Shown here in pieces: positions 24,703 to 33,501 of a stretch of 64,000 nt of DNA; positions within the stretch are counted from its first letter, which is position 1, and each line of letters starts with the position of its first letter. The translations under genes and the position numbers were made by a program. Source of the stretch: Levilactobacillus tujiorum (lineage in GTDB: Bacteria > Bacillota > Bacilli > Lactobacillales > Lactobacillaceae); the NCBI RefSeq assembly GCF_012641185.1, contig NZ_JAAXLK010000012.1:22464-86463 (forward strand), read 5' to 3'. The notes under the pieces are model-generated. The model saw only the letters and a list, made by a program, of their open reading frames with translations. It searched no databases and had not been told where the DNA came from.

Positions 24703-25383
24703 ATGCCACAGAAACGTTCTTCAGGCCCAGATAAAAATTGGTACCGCCGATTCTATTGGATGATGGGAATTGGATTTGCCGTCTTTATTGTGGGATTGAT
24801 AGGTGCTATGTTGGTTTACAATGGAATTCAAAAATCAGCACATGAAAATAATCATACAAAAGCCGTACTTATATCGTCTTCTAGCGATTCAAATTCGAGT
24901 GAAAATTCAAGCTCTGCGAATTCCGACGATGACACTTCATCCCATATTCAAGAAATTAAGAAATTATCTTCAGTTGATAGGGTAACTGATAGAAAAAGTA
25001 TGATAGTTGTAACTATGAGTTCTGGATCGGGAGACAATAACTTCATCCCTCAGGCGATGAAAGTCATCAAGCAATACAATCGAATGAGTTTGCAGAAAAA
25101 GGATCTTGTTCTCTACGCAAAAGATGACTACGTTAACTCAGATGGAGATATTGATAATGAGACCTCTCGTTTAGTCGTTTTTAATAGATCTGAAAAGACC
25201 GACCAAGTAAGTGGAGATCCTAATTCCTTTTATAATTCAGCTAAAGAGTATTTCATAAATCCTTCTGACTATGCAAGATTTGCAAAGCATGACAAGTCAT
25301 TCAAGCAAAACGTGAAAAATTGGAGATACCCATCAGACGGAATACTAGTAAGCCATTTTTCAAAACAAATGGCTAATATTTAG
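24703..25383 (+). CDS. Single-pass surface protein of unknown function
   Basis: A 226-aa protein. A basic N-terminus, one membrane helix (about 22-45, IGFAVFIVGLIGAMLVY), a Ser/Asn/Asp-rich spacer (about 58-85) and an extracellular domain (about 85-226) with no recognised motif. AGGAGGTTGAAATTCT precedes the ATG, and the gene starts 14 bases after the lipoprotein. A short terminator follows. It is very AT-rich. Function unknown. Confidence 0.6.
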   Translation: MPQKRSSGPDKNWYRRFYWMMGIGFAVFIVGLIGAMLVYNGIQKSAHENNHTKAVLISSSSDSNSSENSSSANSDDDTSSHIQEIKKLSSVDRVTDRKSMIVVTMSSGSGDNNFIPQAMKVIKQYNRMSLQKKDLVLYAKDDYVNSDGDIDNETSRLVVFNRSEKTDQVSGDPNSFYNSAKEYFINPSDYARFAKHDKSFKQNVKNWRYPSDGILVSHFSKQMANI

Positions 25384-25405
25384 GCCCTCAACTGGGCTTT
25401 TATTT
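25383..25405 (+). terminator. Terminator after the cargo genes
   Basis: GGCCC, loop TCAACT, GGGCT, then TTTATTT. The short stem starts at the last codon of the upstream gene. Confidence 0.65.
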
Positions 25406-25474
25406 AGCAAGTCAAAAGAACATACGTTCATATATGAATCAAGTGCTAGCAACACATTTTAAGGAGGAATTTTT

Positions 25475-26611
25475 ATGGCAGATGGATCATTGAGAAAACG
25501 TGGAGATAAGTGGTACTACTCTTTCGAAGCTGGGCATGTAGATGGCAAAAGACGGCGTATCGAACGTTGCGGTGGCGACACAAAAGCAGAAGCTGCAGCC
25601 GCCATGCGCGAATTCAAAAATGGTGGTGTCAAGGTTAACCTCAACAGCATGAGTGTCCATGATTACTTTATGTATTGGTACCAAAACTATGTTCAAAAAA
25701 ACCTTAAGTTGAACACCCAAAGAAATTATTTAAATGTCATCAATAAATATATTGATCCCGTTCTGGGAAGGTATTTGCTAAAAACTATTGGCCCAGCGGC
25801 ACTTCAAAAAATGATGAATGATTTGGGAGAATCAGAACTGTCAAAGCATAGTGTTGAAATTATTATGACTGTCGTTCGTAAGGGATTCAAAATGGCTGTT
25901 TTCCCCTATCAGCTCATCAAAGAGAACCCCGCCAGCTATATCGAAATGCCAAAGTACGACCAGCAGGTTGAAAAAACACGCGAAGATCTGAAAATAACTA
26001 CTATGGATCAATATCAACAAATCTTGGATATGACACCCTTTTCTAACCCATTCAATGTCCCCTTGCAAATTGCATTTGGCACTGGCATGCGACGTGGTGA
26101 GGTTTGTGGCCTCGAATGGAACGCAGTCGACCTTGAGGCACATACCATAGATATTCATCAGACTATGTTGCAACTTGATAAGAAGTGGATCATATCAACT
26201 CCCAAGACCCAAGCAAGCTATCGAAATATTTTAATTGGGCAGTCACTAGTGGACTTGCTTAAGCGGAAACGAAAAGACCAGATGGAGCAAAAAATGCGAT
26301 ATGGAAAATACTACTACGATTCAAATTTTGTATGTACAAAAGAAAATGGTCAACCGGTCACCCCGTACTCTATTAAATACCACGCTGACAAAGTTCAAAA
26401 GGATCTCGGCTTCCTATTTAATTTCCACTCTTTACGCCACACTCACGCTACCATGCTGCTAGAAAACGGAGCTAATATCAAAGAAATACAAGCCCGTCTT
26501 GGACACTCACGAATTGCAACCACTATGGACACGTACTCACACGTTACTCGAAAAATGAAGACTGAAACAGTCGATATATTCGAAAAAATGATGCACAATC
26601 AGAATGACTGA
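25475..26611 (+). CDS. Tyrosine recombinase, phage integrase family
   Basis: Site-specific integrase of 378 aa. An N-terminal arm-binding (AP2-like) domain (about 1-50, GSLRKRGDKWYYSFEAGHVD) is followed by a core-binding SAM-like domain (about 60-150) and the catalytic domain (about 170-370). The catalytic residues are visible: Arg in GTGMRRGEVCGLEW, HxxR in FHSLRHTHATMLL, His in LGHSRIATTM and the nucleophile Tyr in DTYSHVT. Start after TAAGGAGG. It lies at the right edge of the island, next to the lepA 3' end, and appears intact. Confidence 0.94.
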   Translation: MADGSLRKRGDKWYYSFEAGHVDGKRRRIERCGGDTKAEAAAAMREFKNGGVKVNLNSMSVHDYFMYWYQNYVQKNLKLNTQRNYLNVINKYIDPVLGRYLLKTIGPAALQKMMNDLGESELSKHSVEIIMTVVRKGFKMAVFPYQLIKENPASYIEMPKYDQQVEKTREDLKITTMDQYQQILDMTPFSNPFNVPLQIAFGTGMRRGEVCGLEWNAVDLEAHTIDIHQTMLQLDKKWIISTPKTQASYRNILIGQSLVDLLKRKRKDQMEQKMRYGKYYYDSNFVCTKENGQPVTPYSIKYHADKVQKDLGFLFNFHSLRHTHATMLLENGANIKEIQARLGHSRIATTMDTYSHVTRKMKTETVDIFEKMMHNQND

Positions 26612-26635
26612 TAGTGCATCATTTGCAAGATTTTT
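26586..26635 (+). terminator. Terminator of the integrase gene
   Basis: AAATGATGCAC (26586-26596) pairs perfectly with GTGCATCATTT (26614-26624) across the stop codon. ATTTTTATAG follows 7 bases later. It also sits between the convergent integrase and lepA transcripts. Confidence 0.55.
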
Positions 26636-26666
26636 ATAGTTTTGTCGACACGCGGGAAATTCCGTC

Positions 26667-26686
26667 GGCAAATGGTAGGCAAATGG
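26667..26686. repeat. Direct repeat GGCAAATGG near the integrase
   Basis: Two copies of GGCAAATGG separated by TA, between the integrase and lepA stop codons. This is a plausible integrase arm-binding or attachment region. No matching left attachment site was found by eye. Confidence 0.4.
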
Positions 26687-26724
26687 GCGTCAACCGCAAA
26701 GGCAGTTGCTACAAACCCGCGCCA

Positions 26725-28557
26725 TTACTTCGTTTCATCCTCATCAGTCTTCAAAACGGCCATGAACGCTTCCTGCGGGATATCCACTTTCCCAACAGCC
26801 TTCATCCGTTTCTTACCGACTTTTTGTTTCTCCAGTAACTTCATCCGTCGAGTTCGGTCACCACCGTAGAGCTTAGCAGTCACATCTTTCCGGTAAGCCT
26901 TGATCGTCGTTCTCGCGATAATCTTGGCGCCAATCGCTGCTTGCACGGGAATTTCGAAGTTTTGACGAGGGATTATTCCCTTCAGGCGTGACGCAATCTC
27001 CCGGCCCCGTTGTGCGGCAAACGTTCGGTGCGCAATGAAGCTCAGTGCATCGACCTTATCACCGTTCAGCAGAATATCAATCTTAACCAAATCAGCTTCC
27101 TGATAGCCGCTCCGCTCATAATCCAATGAGGCATATCCCCGCGTACTGGACTTCAACTTATCGAAGAAGTCGAAGATAATTTCAGACAATGGCATGTTAT
27201 AGATAATATTAACGCGATAATCATCCAAGTATTCCATCGTCAGAAATTGCCCCCGCCGATGCTGGCACAGGTCCATGACGGCCCCCACGTAATCGTTAGG
27301 CGCCATAATCGTCGCCTTGACGATTGGTTCTTCGATGCGTTTGATTGCTGACGCTTCCGGCATTTCCGCCGGGTTCTCCACCGTCTTCATCGTACCATCC
27401 GTCAAATACGCATGGTAGGTAACCGATGGTGCCGTCGTAATCAAATCCAAATTGAATTCACGTTCCAGCCGCTCCTGGATGACGTCCATGTGGAGCATCC
27501 CCAAGAACCCACACCGGAACCCAAAGCCCAACGCCTGTGAAGCTTCAGGTTCAAACTCCAACGCAGCATCGTTTAGTTTCAGCTTTTCCAAGGCTTCGCG
27601 CAAATCGTTTAACTTGGCATTGTCCGTTGGGTACAGCCCAGCGTAGACCATCGGGTTCATTTCCCGGTACCCTGGCAGCGCCTCTTCAGCCGGCATGTCA
27701 GCGTTCGTGACCGTATCACCGACTCGCGTGTCCGCGATATCCTTGATGCTGGCCGTAATGTAGCCAACGTCACCCGCAATCAGGTAGTCCCGTGAAATCG
27801 GCTTAGGTGAGTTCACACCCACTTCGGTGACCTCATACTCACTTCCACTGTTCATCAGCAGAATCTTATCTCCGGGTTGAACGGTTCCCTCGAATAGCCG
27901 CACACTCATCACGACCCCGCGATAATCATCGTAAACGGAATCAAAGACCAATGCCTTGAGGGGCGCATCCAACTTACCGGTTGGTGCCGGTACCTTGTGT
28001 ACGATTTGTTCCAGAAGTTCCGGAATACCGACGCCTTGCTTGGCACTGGCTAGCACCGCATCAGAGGCATCCAAGCCAATCACATCTTCGATTTCGCCCT
28101 TAACCTTCTCTGGATCGGCAGCGGGCAAATCAATCTTATTGACGACTGGAACGATCTCCAAGTCATCGTCCAAGGCCAAGTAAACGTTCGCCAAGGTCTG
28201 TGCTTCAACCCCTTGCGCCGCATCGACGACCAAGACCGCACCCTCACACGCCGCCAGACTCCGTGAGACCTCATAGGAGAAGTCCACGTGCCCCGGCGTA
28301 TCAATCAGGTGGAACTCATAGTCATGACCGTCTTGGGCGTGATACGTCAACTCAACGGCATTCAATTTAATCGTAATTCCGCGTTCGCGTTCAAGATCCA
28401 TGCTATCCAACACCTGATCTTGCATATCACGCTTGGAGATGGTATCCGTCAGCTCCAAGATACGGTCCGCAATCGTTGATTTTCCGTGGTCAATATGTGC
28501 CACAATGGAAAAGTTGCGAATATATTTTTGATGATTCTTTAATTTCTCAAGATCCAT
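26725..28557 (-). CDS. lepA: Elongation factor 4 (LepA)
   Basis: Translational GTPase that back-translocates or remodels stalled ribosomes. The 610 aa are full length. The G1 motif AHIDHGKST lies at about 20-28, DTPGHVDF and NKIDLP follow, then domain II, the EF-G-like domains and the LepA-specific C-terminal domain ([16 protein letters not shown] near the end). It has its own promoter at 28595-28623. No terminator of its own is visible after the stop, where the integrase island begins. Confidence 0.97.
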   Translation of the reverse strand: MDLEKLKNHQKYIRNFSIVAHIDHGKSTIADRILELTDTISKRDMQDQVLDSMDLERERGITIKLNAVELTYHAQDGHDYEFHLIDTPGHVDFSYEVSRSLAACEGAVLVVDAAQGVEAQTLANVYLALDDDLEIVPVVNKIDLPAADPEKVKGEIEDVIGLDASDAVLASAKQGVGIPELLEQIVHKVPAPTGKLDAPLKALVFDSVYDDYRGVVMSVRLFEGTVQPGDKILLMNSGSEYEVTEVGVNSPKPISRDYLIAGDVGYITASIKDIADTRVGDTVTNADMPAEEALPGYREMNPMVYAGLYPTDNAKLNDLREALEKLKLNDAALEFEPEASQALGFGFRCGFLGMLHMDVIQERLEREFNLDLITTAPSVTYHAYLTDGTMKTVENPAEMPEASAIKRIEEPIVKATIMAPNDYVGAVMDLCQHRRGQFLTMEYLDDYRVNIIYNMPLSEIIFDFFDKLKSSTRGYASLDYERSGYQEADLVKIDILLNGDKVDALSFIAHRTFAAQRGREIASRLKGIIPRQNFEIPVQAAIGAKIIARTTIKAYRKDVTAKLYGGDRTRRMKLLEKQKVGKKRMKAVGKVDIPQEAFMAVLKTDEDETK

Positions 28558-28594
28558 GTTGATTTCCTACTTTCTTAAACACCATGTCCAGACA

Positions 28595-28623
28595 ATTATA
28601 CCAACCATCTGCGGTAAGCACAA
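28595..28623 (-). promoter_or_regulatory. Promoter of lepA
   Basis: On the minus strand TTGTGC (28623-28618), a 17-base spacer, and TATAAT (28600-28595) with the TGG extension. About 38 bases before the lepA start. Confidence 0.75.
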
Positions 28624-28663
28624 ACCAAAAGGAAGCTAGCCGGGCGAAATCGCCATTAACCAC

Positions 28664-28690
28664 AAAAGGCCCGGGCAAACTGCCCAGACC
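28664..28690 (-). terminator. Terminator of the dlt operon
   Basis: On the minus strand GGTCTGGGCA pairs with TGCCCGGGCC (wobbles), with a 3-nt loop and TTTT. It lies 8 bases past the dltD stop. Confidence 0.85.
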
Positions 28691-28698
28691 TTAACTGA

Positions 28699-29988
28699 TT
28701 ACTTCGTTTCGTTTTCGTACTGCGTGAGTTGCGCTGGCCCCAATTGCTGCCATTGCTTATCGTAGAACTTGTCATTGATCTTGTAGTGCGGTTGGGCCTG
28801 CTTCTTAGTTAAGAATGGGTCTACCCGCTGATCAATGGCTAACCAACCACGCCAGCCGGGATGAATCGTATCCGTCATAAAGTACGGAACGTTCCCCTTA
28901 TCCGACAGGTCAATAATGTTATTGAACCCTTGTGACTGTAGCTGATAGTGGATCTTTTGATCGAACTGCTTCAGCATCGTTTCGGATAAGCCGGTATATC
29001 GTTGCCAACGTTGATTGATAGGTGGAATGATAAAGATAACATTCGTATTCAACCGAGCAAATTGATCCAGAACCAGCTGGAAGTCACTGTATTCAGGTGA
29101 CTTCAGGTAAGACAAGTTCTTCTGGAACCCTTTCAGGCTACCAGTCTTAATCTCCTGCTTCAGTCCCTGATTGTAGAACTTATCGCTGATATGGAATCGA
29201 TTATTGCCCGTTGCTTGCTTCCCTAACTGACCACCGAGTTGATCCAGCGCCGAATAGGAGTAATGAGTGGGTAACTTCTTGGCTTGCCGGTTCACTCGAC
29301 TCAAGTTTTGCGATGGTAAGTTAATGCCGGAGAAGAATTGATCTTCTTGCGTCAACATGTTTTTCCGCGTTTGCAGATAGAACCGTTGATACCCCGTCAG
29401 TGACTTACCAGCCGCCACCCGCTGTAATGCAGCGTAGATAAAATGGTCGGATTGTGCGGCAGGCATTTGCAGAAGCCGCTTGGCTGCATACTGATCAATC
29501 GCATCATGACGGTAATGAGTCAACCATTCCGCCGTCTGTAATTGTGAATAGTAGAAGCCAAAGGCATCCTTACGCGTTCCGTTCTTCACGAACCATTGCG
29601 GAGAAATGAAGAAGACCGCTTTTTTGTTACGCAATTCACCTTGAATATTTTGCATCACGAAGAATTGCGTTAACGATTGGGTCCCCCGGGCACCTAAGAG
29701 AAACGGCCGGTAGTCACGGTGATACTTTTGTGCCAATACAGATGGATGCATTGGATCAATCCGTGACCACTCTGACGAGCCAAAGAATGGTACGTACCCA
29801 TCACTGAGCGCCGCTTCCTTAATATGCTTACCGCGTAAAACATTGGGTGACAGCGATACTGCCGCCTGCCGCTCCCGGGTGGCACTAATGTGCTTAAACC
29901 CGAAGGTGACCGGCGAAGCGAGCACCGCAAAAACCAGAATAGCTGCGAGAATTAACGGACCAAAAATCCGTAGTAATCGCTTTGCCAT
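28699..29988 (-). CDS. dltD: D-alanyl transfer protein DltD
   Basis: Membrane-anchored SGNH-like protein needed for the last steps of D-alanylation of teichoic acids on the outer face of the membrane. At 429 aa it has an N-terminal membrane helix (about 8-28), then the extracellular domain with GSSEWSRIDPMHPS (catalytic-Ser region), FFISPQWF, and the C-terminal DTIHPGWRGW holding the Asp-His pair. It starts 3 bases after dltC. Last gene of dltXABCD. Confidence 0.95.
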   Translation of the reverse strand: MAKRLLRIFGPLILAAILVFAVLASPVTFGFKHISATRERQAAVSLSPNVLRGKHIKEAALSDGYVPFFGSSEWSRIDPMHPSVLAQKYHRDYRPFLLGARGTQSLTQFFVMQNIQGELRNKKAVFFISPQWFVKNGTRKDAFGFYYSQLQTAEWLTHYRHDAIDQYAAKRLLQMPAAQSDHFIYAALQRVAAGKSLTGYQRFYLQTRKNMLTQEDQFFSGINLPSQNLSRVNRQAKKLPTHYSYSALDQLGGQLGKQATGNNRFHISDKFYNQGLKQEIKTGSLKGFQKNLSYLKSPEYSDFQLVLDQFARLNTNVIFIIPPINQRWQRYTGLSETMLKQFDQKIHYQLQSQGFNNIIDLSDKGNVPYFMTDTIHPGWRGWLAIDQRVDPFLTKKQAQPHYKINDKFYDKQWQQLGPAQLTQYENETK

Positions 29989-29991
29989 TGG

Positions 29992-30225
29992 CTAAGCCAG
30001 ACTTTCAACTTTCGCAATAATCTTGTTGGGCGTGTCCCACTCTGACCGCTCAAATTCGGAAACTGGTACGTTAACCCCTAATTCACTTTGCAGTGAAAGC
30101 AATAATTGTACAGAAGCCATGGAATCCATGATGCCGCTGTCGAACAAGTTGTCGTCCATTGCCCCACTAACGTCACTACCAGTTAAATCGTTTAAAATGT
30201 CTAATACAGTTGCTTTGATATCCAT
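29992..30225 (-). CDS. dltC: D-alanyl carrier protein DltC
   Basis: Acyl-carrier-type protein of 77 aa that carries D-alanine as a thioester on 4'-phosphopantetheine. The attachment site is the Ser in [14 protein letters not shown] (about S35). Start after a GGGGAAATAAA site. It lies between dltB and dltD in the usual order. Confidence 0.95.
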   Translation of the reverse strand: MDIKATVLDILNDLTGSDVSGAMDDNLFDSGIMDSMASVQLLLSLQSELGVNVPVSEFERSEWDTPNKIIAKVESLA

Positions 30226-30262
30226 TTTTATTTCCCCCTCGATGAAATAAATCCTCTAAATT

Positions 30263-31471
30263 TTATTGAAACCAAACTTTATCCAAAATCCCTGAGAAGA
30301 TTAAGAAACTAAAGCAAACCAAGTTAGCGGTTAAGAAAATCGCAAAGATTTGCGTAAAGTGATTGTGTGGCACACTCTGACGGTGCTTCTTCTTGTACCG
30401 CAACCACATGTCATTCACCATCAATGCGACCCCATGGAATAGCCCGTAGGTAATATAATACCACGTTACCCCGTGCCAGAAACCCATGACCAGCATATTA
30501 ATGATATAAGTGACATTCGCGGTCGTTGTTGGCTTCTTAAAGATCTTATGCTTCATGAACCAGAATACCAAGCGCATGTAGATGAAATCTCTAAACCAGA
30601 ACGACAACGTAATGTGCCAACGATTCCAGAAGTCCTTGATGTTCGGTGACCGCCAAGGCTGCTTGAAGTTCATCGGTGTTTCAATCCCCATGATATATGA
30701 GGTCCCCACCGCGAACAAACTGTAACCGGCAAAGTCAAAGAACAGATCAGCACTGTAAGCGTACATATAGCCAATCAATGGCCAAGACAGATCCAAGAAC
30801 CCGCCCCTAGAGTGCATCGCCATCAATTGTAACTTGGGCATGAGAATCGTCCCAAAGTAGTACGCGAGAATGAACTTGTACAGGAACCCGACAAACAAGT
30901 AGCGAATTCCCTTTTGCAACATCCCCAGATACTTTTCCCGATCCGGTACCGACCGATAATCTGCTTCAAACCGCCGATAACGATCAATTGGCCCGGAAGA
31001 GATGGTTGGGAAGAACAACATGAACTGCAAGAACGTCATGAGGTTGTAGTTCTTTAATGTGCCATCCCGTGTTTCCATAATCGTCTGAACGGCTCTAAAG
31101 GTCAAATAACTAATCCCTAAGAAACCGATCAGTGACGCCTGACCATTTTCAACCGCGGGTGTCACCTTAACGATTGTCAATGGCGCAATGGCGAGAATCA
31201 CCATCAGGTAAAAGAACGGTCCCGAATTATGATTCTTCCGATAAACGGCATACCCCCAGGTCAAGACTACCTCGTACAAAATGTAAATTATCAAGGCCAC
31301 CCCTTGAGTCCACTTGGACCCACCAAAGGTTAAGACCAGAAAGAAGATTGAAATTAACGTTTCGTAGAGCCGTGACCGTTTGCCGTACAGAAGACCAATC
31401 ATCAGTGGCAATAACGCCACTCCCAACAAGGCGAAATACGTTGGGTTGCCGTACGGTTCAAATGTCAACAT
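30263..31471 (-). CDS. dltB: D-alanyl transfer MBOAT protein DltB
   Basis: Polytopic membrane O-acyltransferase that passes D-alanine across the membrane. At 402 aa it has about eleven hydrophobic segments, the MBOAT signature FWNRWHITLSFWFRDFIY and the catalytic His in MGFWHGVTWYYI. Its start codon overlaps the dltA stop (TAATG), so they are translationally coupled. Confidence 0.96.
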   Translation of the reverse strand: MLTFEPYGNPTYFALLGVALLPLMIGLLYGKRSRLYETLISIFFLVLTFGGSKWTQGVALIIYILYEVVLTWGYAVYRKNHNSGPFFYLMVILAIAPLTIVKVTPAVENGQASLIGFLGISYLTFRAVQTIMETRDGTLKNYNLMTFLQFMLFFPTISSGPIDRYRRFEADYRSVPDREKYLGMLQKGIRYLFVGFLYKFILAYYFGTILMPKLQLMAMHSRGGFLDLSWPLIGYMYAYSADLFFDFAGYSLFAVGTSYIMGIETPMNFKQPWRSPNIKDFWNRWHITLSFWFRDFIYMRLVFWFMKHKIFKKPTTTANVTYIINMLVMGFWHGVTWYYITYGLFHGVALMVNDMWLRYKKKHRQSVPHNHFTQIFAIFLTANLVCFSFLIFSGILDKVWFQ

Positions 31472-33000
31472 TATTGATTGACCTCAGCAATGATTGATTT
31501 GATATCGACCTTGCCGTTGGGGGTCATCGGTAGGCTGTCCTTGTACACGAAGCGCTGTGGAATCATGTATTCCATCATATCGCCACCTTGTAAATTATCC
31601 TTGATCGCCTTCGTAAGGTCTAATTCACTGGCAAAGTCATGTTCACTCGGTACTACCCAAGCGATCAGTTGGCTCACCTTGTGGTTACGGTCATACCGTG
31701 GTACGGCCACGCCAACTTGAATGTGGTCTTCTTGTGACAGGTAATGATTGACTTCTTCCAATTCAATCCGGTACCCGTGGAGCTTAATTTGAAAATCAGT
31801 GCGACCACGGTACATGATCAAGCCGTTTGCTAATTGCACACCCAAGTCCCCAGAGCGGTAAACCGTCTGACCATCAACCGTGATGAACGCCTTAGCCGTC
31901 TTATCAGGGTTGTTCAGGTAGCCCTTCGACATCGACGGACCACTGATGAGGATTTCTCCTTCAGTTCCCGCAGGTACTGGGTTTAATTGATCATCCACTA
32001 CGCTAATCGCTGTATCCGCCTTAACGTAGCCGATGGGTAGCCGTGGGTAATCGGCTAAAATTTCTGTCGTAATTTCAACTTGCGTCACCGCAACCGTGGT
32101 CTCAGTTGGCCCATACGTGTTGAATATCCGCGCAGCTGGGAACCGATCGTGCAAGGCTTGTGCCGTGGCGTGCGTCAACTCTTCACCACAGAACAAGAAC
32201 CGACTGAGTCGTGGATAGTGGGCCGCATCAAAAGTGGGCTCCAACAAGCAAATGTCCATAAAGGATGGGGTTGAGACCCATACGTCCAGATCCATATCCG
32301 GTAAAGTCTCAAAGAGTTGCTTGAAATTATCCGTGACCGTTTTAGGCAAGGCCACCAGGGTCCCACCACTTGCTAAGGTTGGTGCCCAGTCCATCACGGA
32401 CAGGTCAAACGAGTATGGTGCCTGTGATAATGCCCGTGGCTGAGCAGGTAGCGCAAAGTCGTCGCTCAGCATCCAATTGACATAGCTCAATAGATTCTTG
32501 TGTGAAATTTGAACGCCCTTAGGTTTCCCCGTGGTTCCGGACGTAAAGATAATATAGTAATTGTCATCACCGCTGACGGCATGGTCAACTTGGTAGTCAA
32601 CTGCCGGACCATCAAAGATCGTCCGTAAATTTTCTGCCGTCAAGACTGGTGTCTCTGCTAACGTGGTTGGCAGCGCACTAACCGCAATTGCTGCGGCCGG
32701 CTGTGCGATTTCATTAATTGTGGTAATCCGTTCAAGTGGCGAATGCGTGTCGATTGGCACATAAGCGTGGCCGCTCTTCACAACGCCCAGAAAGGTCGCC
32801 ATCATATCAAAGGTCTGACCGCCGTAAACTAAAATGGGCGCATGTGCTGGTAATTGCATCGCATCCAAGTGGGCGGCCAAAGCGTCAGAGCGTTGTTTTA
32901 ATTCACCATACGTATTCGTACGTCCAAGATCATCGTACGCGATGCGGTCAGGCTCACTCGTCGCAAACTGATCAATCGCAGTGATCATATTTTCTATCAT
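31471..33000 (-). CDS. dltA: D-alanine--D-alanyl carrier protein ligase DltA
   Basis: Adenylates D-alanine and loads it on DltC. At 509 aa this ANL-superfamily enzyme has the P-loop IIFTSGTTGKPKGVQ, the core motifs FNTYGPTETTVAV and YRSGDLG, and the C-terminal lysine in MTPNGKVD. The ATG at 33000 has a GGGGGG-type ribosome binding site. It lies 51 bases after dltX. Confidence 0.96.
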   Translation of the reverse strand: MIENMITAIDQFATSEPDRIAYDDLGRTNTYGELKQRSDALAAHLDAMQLPAHAPILVYGGQTFDMMATFLGVVKSGHAYVPIDTHSPLERITTINEIAQPAAAIAVSALPTTLAETPVLTAENLRTIFDGPAVDYQVDHAVSGDDNYYIIFTSGTTGKPKGVQISHKNLLSYVNWMLSDDFALPAQPRALSQAPYSFDLSVMDWAPTLASGGTLVALPKTVTDNFKQLFETLPDMDLDVWVSTPSFMDICLLEPTFDAAHYPRLSRFLFCGEELTHATAQALHDRFPAARIFNTYGPTETTVAVTQVEITTEILADYPRLPIGYVKADTAISVVDDQLNPVPAGTEGEILISGPSMSKGYLNNPDKTAKAFITVDGQTVYRSGDLGVQLANGLIMYRGRTDFQIKLHGYRIELEEVNHYLSQEDHIQVGVAVPRYDRNHKVSQLIAWVVPSEHDFASELDLTKAIKDNLQGGDMMEYMIPQRFVYKDSLPMTPNGKVDIKSIIAEVNQ

Positions 33001-33051
33001 TCCATATCCCCCCCAGAAGAATTTCTGGTTATTAGCTAGTTGTCCCCAGAC

Positions 33052-33201
33052 CTAAAACTCGTTGTAAATAAACGTCGAGTTATTCAAACCGCTATAACCA
33101 TACAAATAAACCAAAACCATCAAAATTACAAAGTAAAATGCCGTCCAACCGACAAATGCCACTACTGGTTGATGCCAGAGTGCCAACCACTTTGCTCTCA
33201 T
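33052..33201 (-). CDS. dltX: DltX, teichoic acid D-Ala incorporation peptide
   Basis: A 49-aa single-pass membrane peptide starting MRAKWLALWHQPVVAFVGWT and ending in the conserved FIYNEF. In Gram-positives DltX sits at the head of the dlt operon. Its C-terminal FxYxxF motif is thought to accept or hand over D-alanine together with DltD and DltB (established for the family). The GGGGGTGAAATTC site precedes the ATG. First gene of the dlt operon here. Confidence 0.92.
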   Translation of the reverse strand: MRAKWLALWHQPVVAFVGWTAFYFVILMVLVYLYGYSGLNNSTFIYNEF

Positions 33202-33261
33202 GAATTTCACCCCCAAGTTTTGCTGGTTGATTCGTCCCCCAAAACCAGCTTCCGATCGCAG

Positions 33262-33303
33262 CCACTAAGCGTGTTATATTTTCGACGAATCCACGCTTAG
33301 TGG
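33262..33303 (-). promoter_or_regulatory. Hairpin in the dlt 5' leader
   Basis: A perfect 12-bp inverted repeat CCACTAAGCGTG / CACGCTTAGTGG with an 18-nt loop and no T run, about 60 bases before dltX. A candidate dlt promoter lies further upstream (minus strand TTGCAA, 17 bases, TACTCT, about 33369-33341). Confidence 0.6.
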
Positions 33304-33433
33304 TGAGGAGTTCCGCAGTCAAACTGCGCTCCCTGTAAGTTGAGAGTATCATTGCTAAAACCGGATTGCAATCAACCTTACTCAACCTTAACGTTTTCTT
33401 TTTCTTTCATAATGTCTATTATAGATTTTTTCA

Positions 33434-33467
33434 TAAAACAAGGCTGCTGAAACCTTCAGCAGCCTTG
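33434..33467 (-). terminator. Terminator of dnaJ (chaperone operon end)
   Basis: On the minus strand AAGGCTGCTGAA pairs with TTCAGCAGCCTT, followed by GTTTTATG. It lies 35 bases past the dnaJ stop. Confidence 0.7.
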
Positions 33468-33501
33468 ATAGATTAGCTATTTGAGGACTTCGCCCCACAA
33501 G

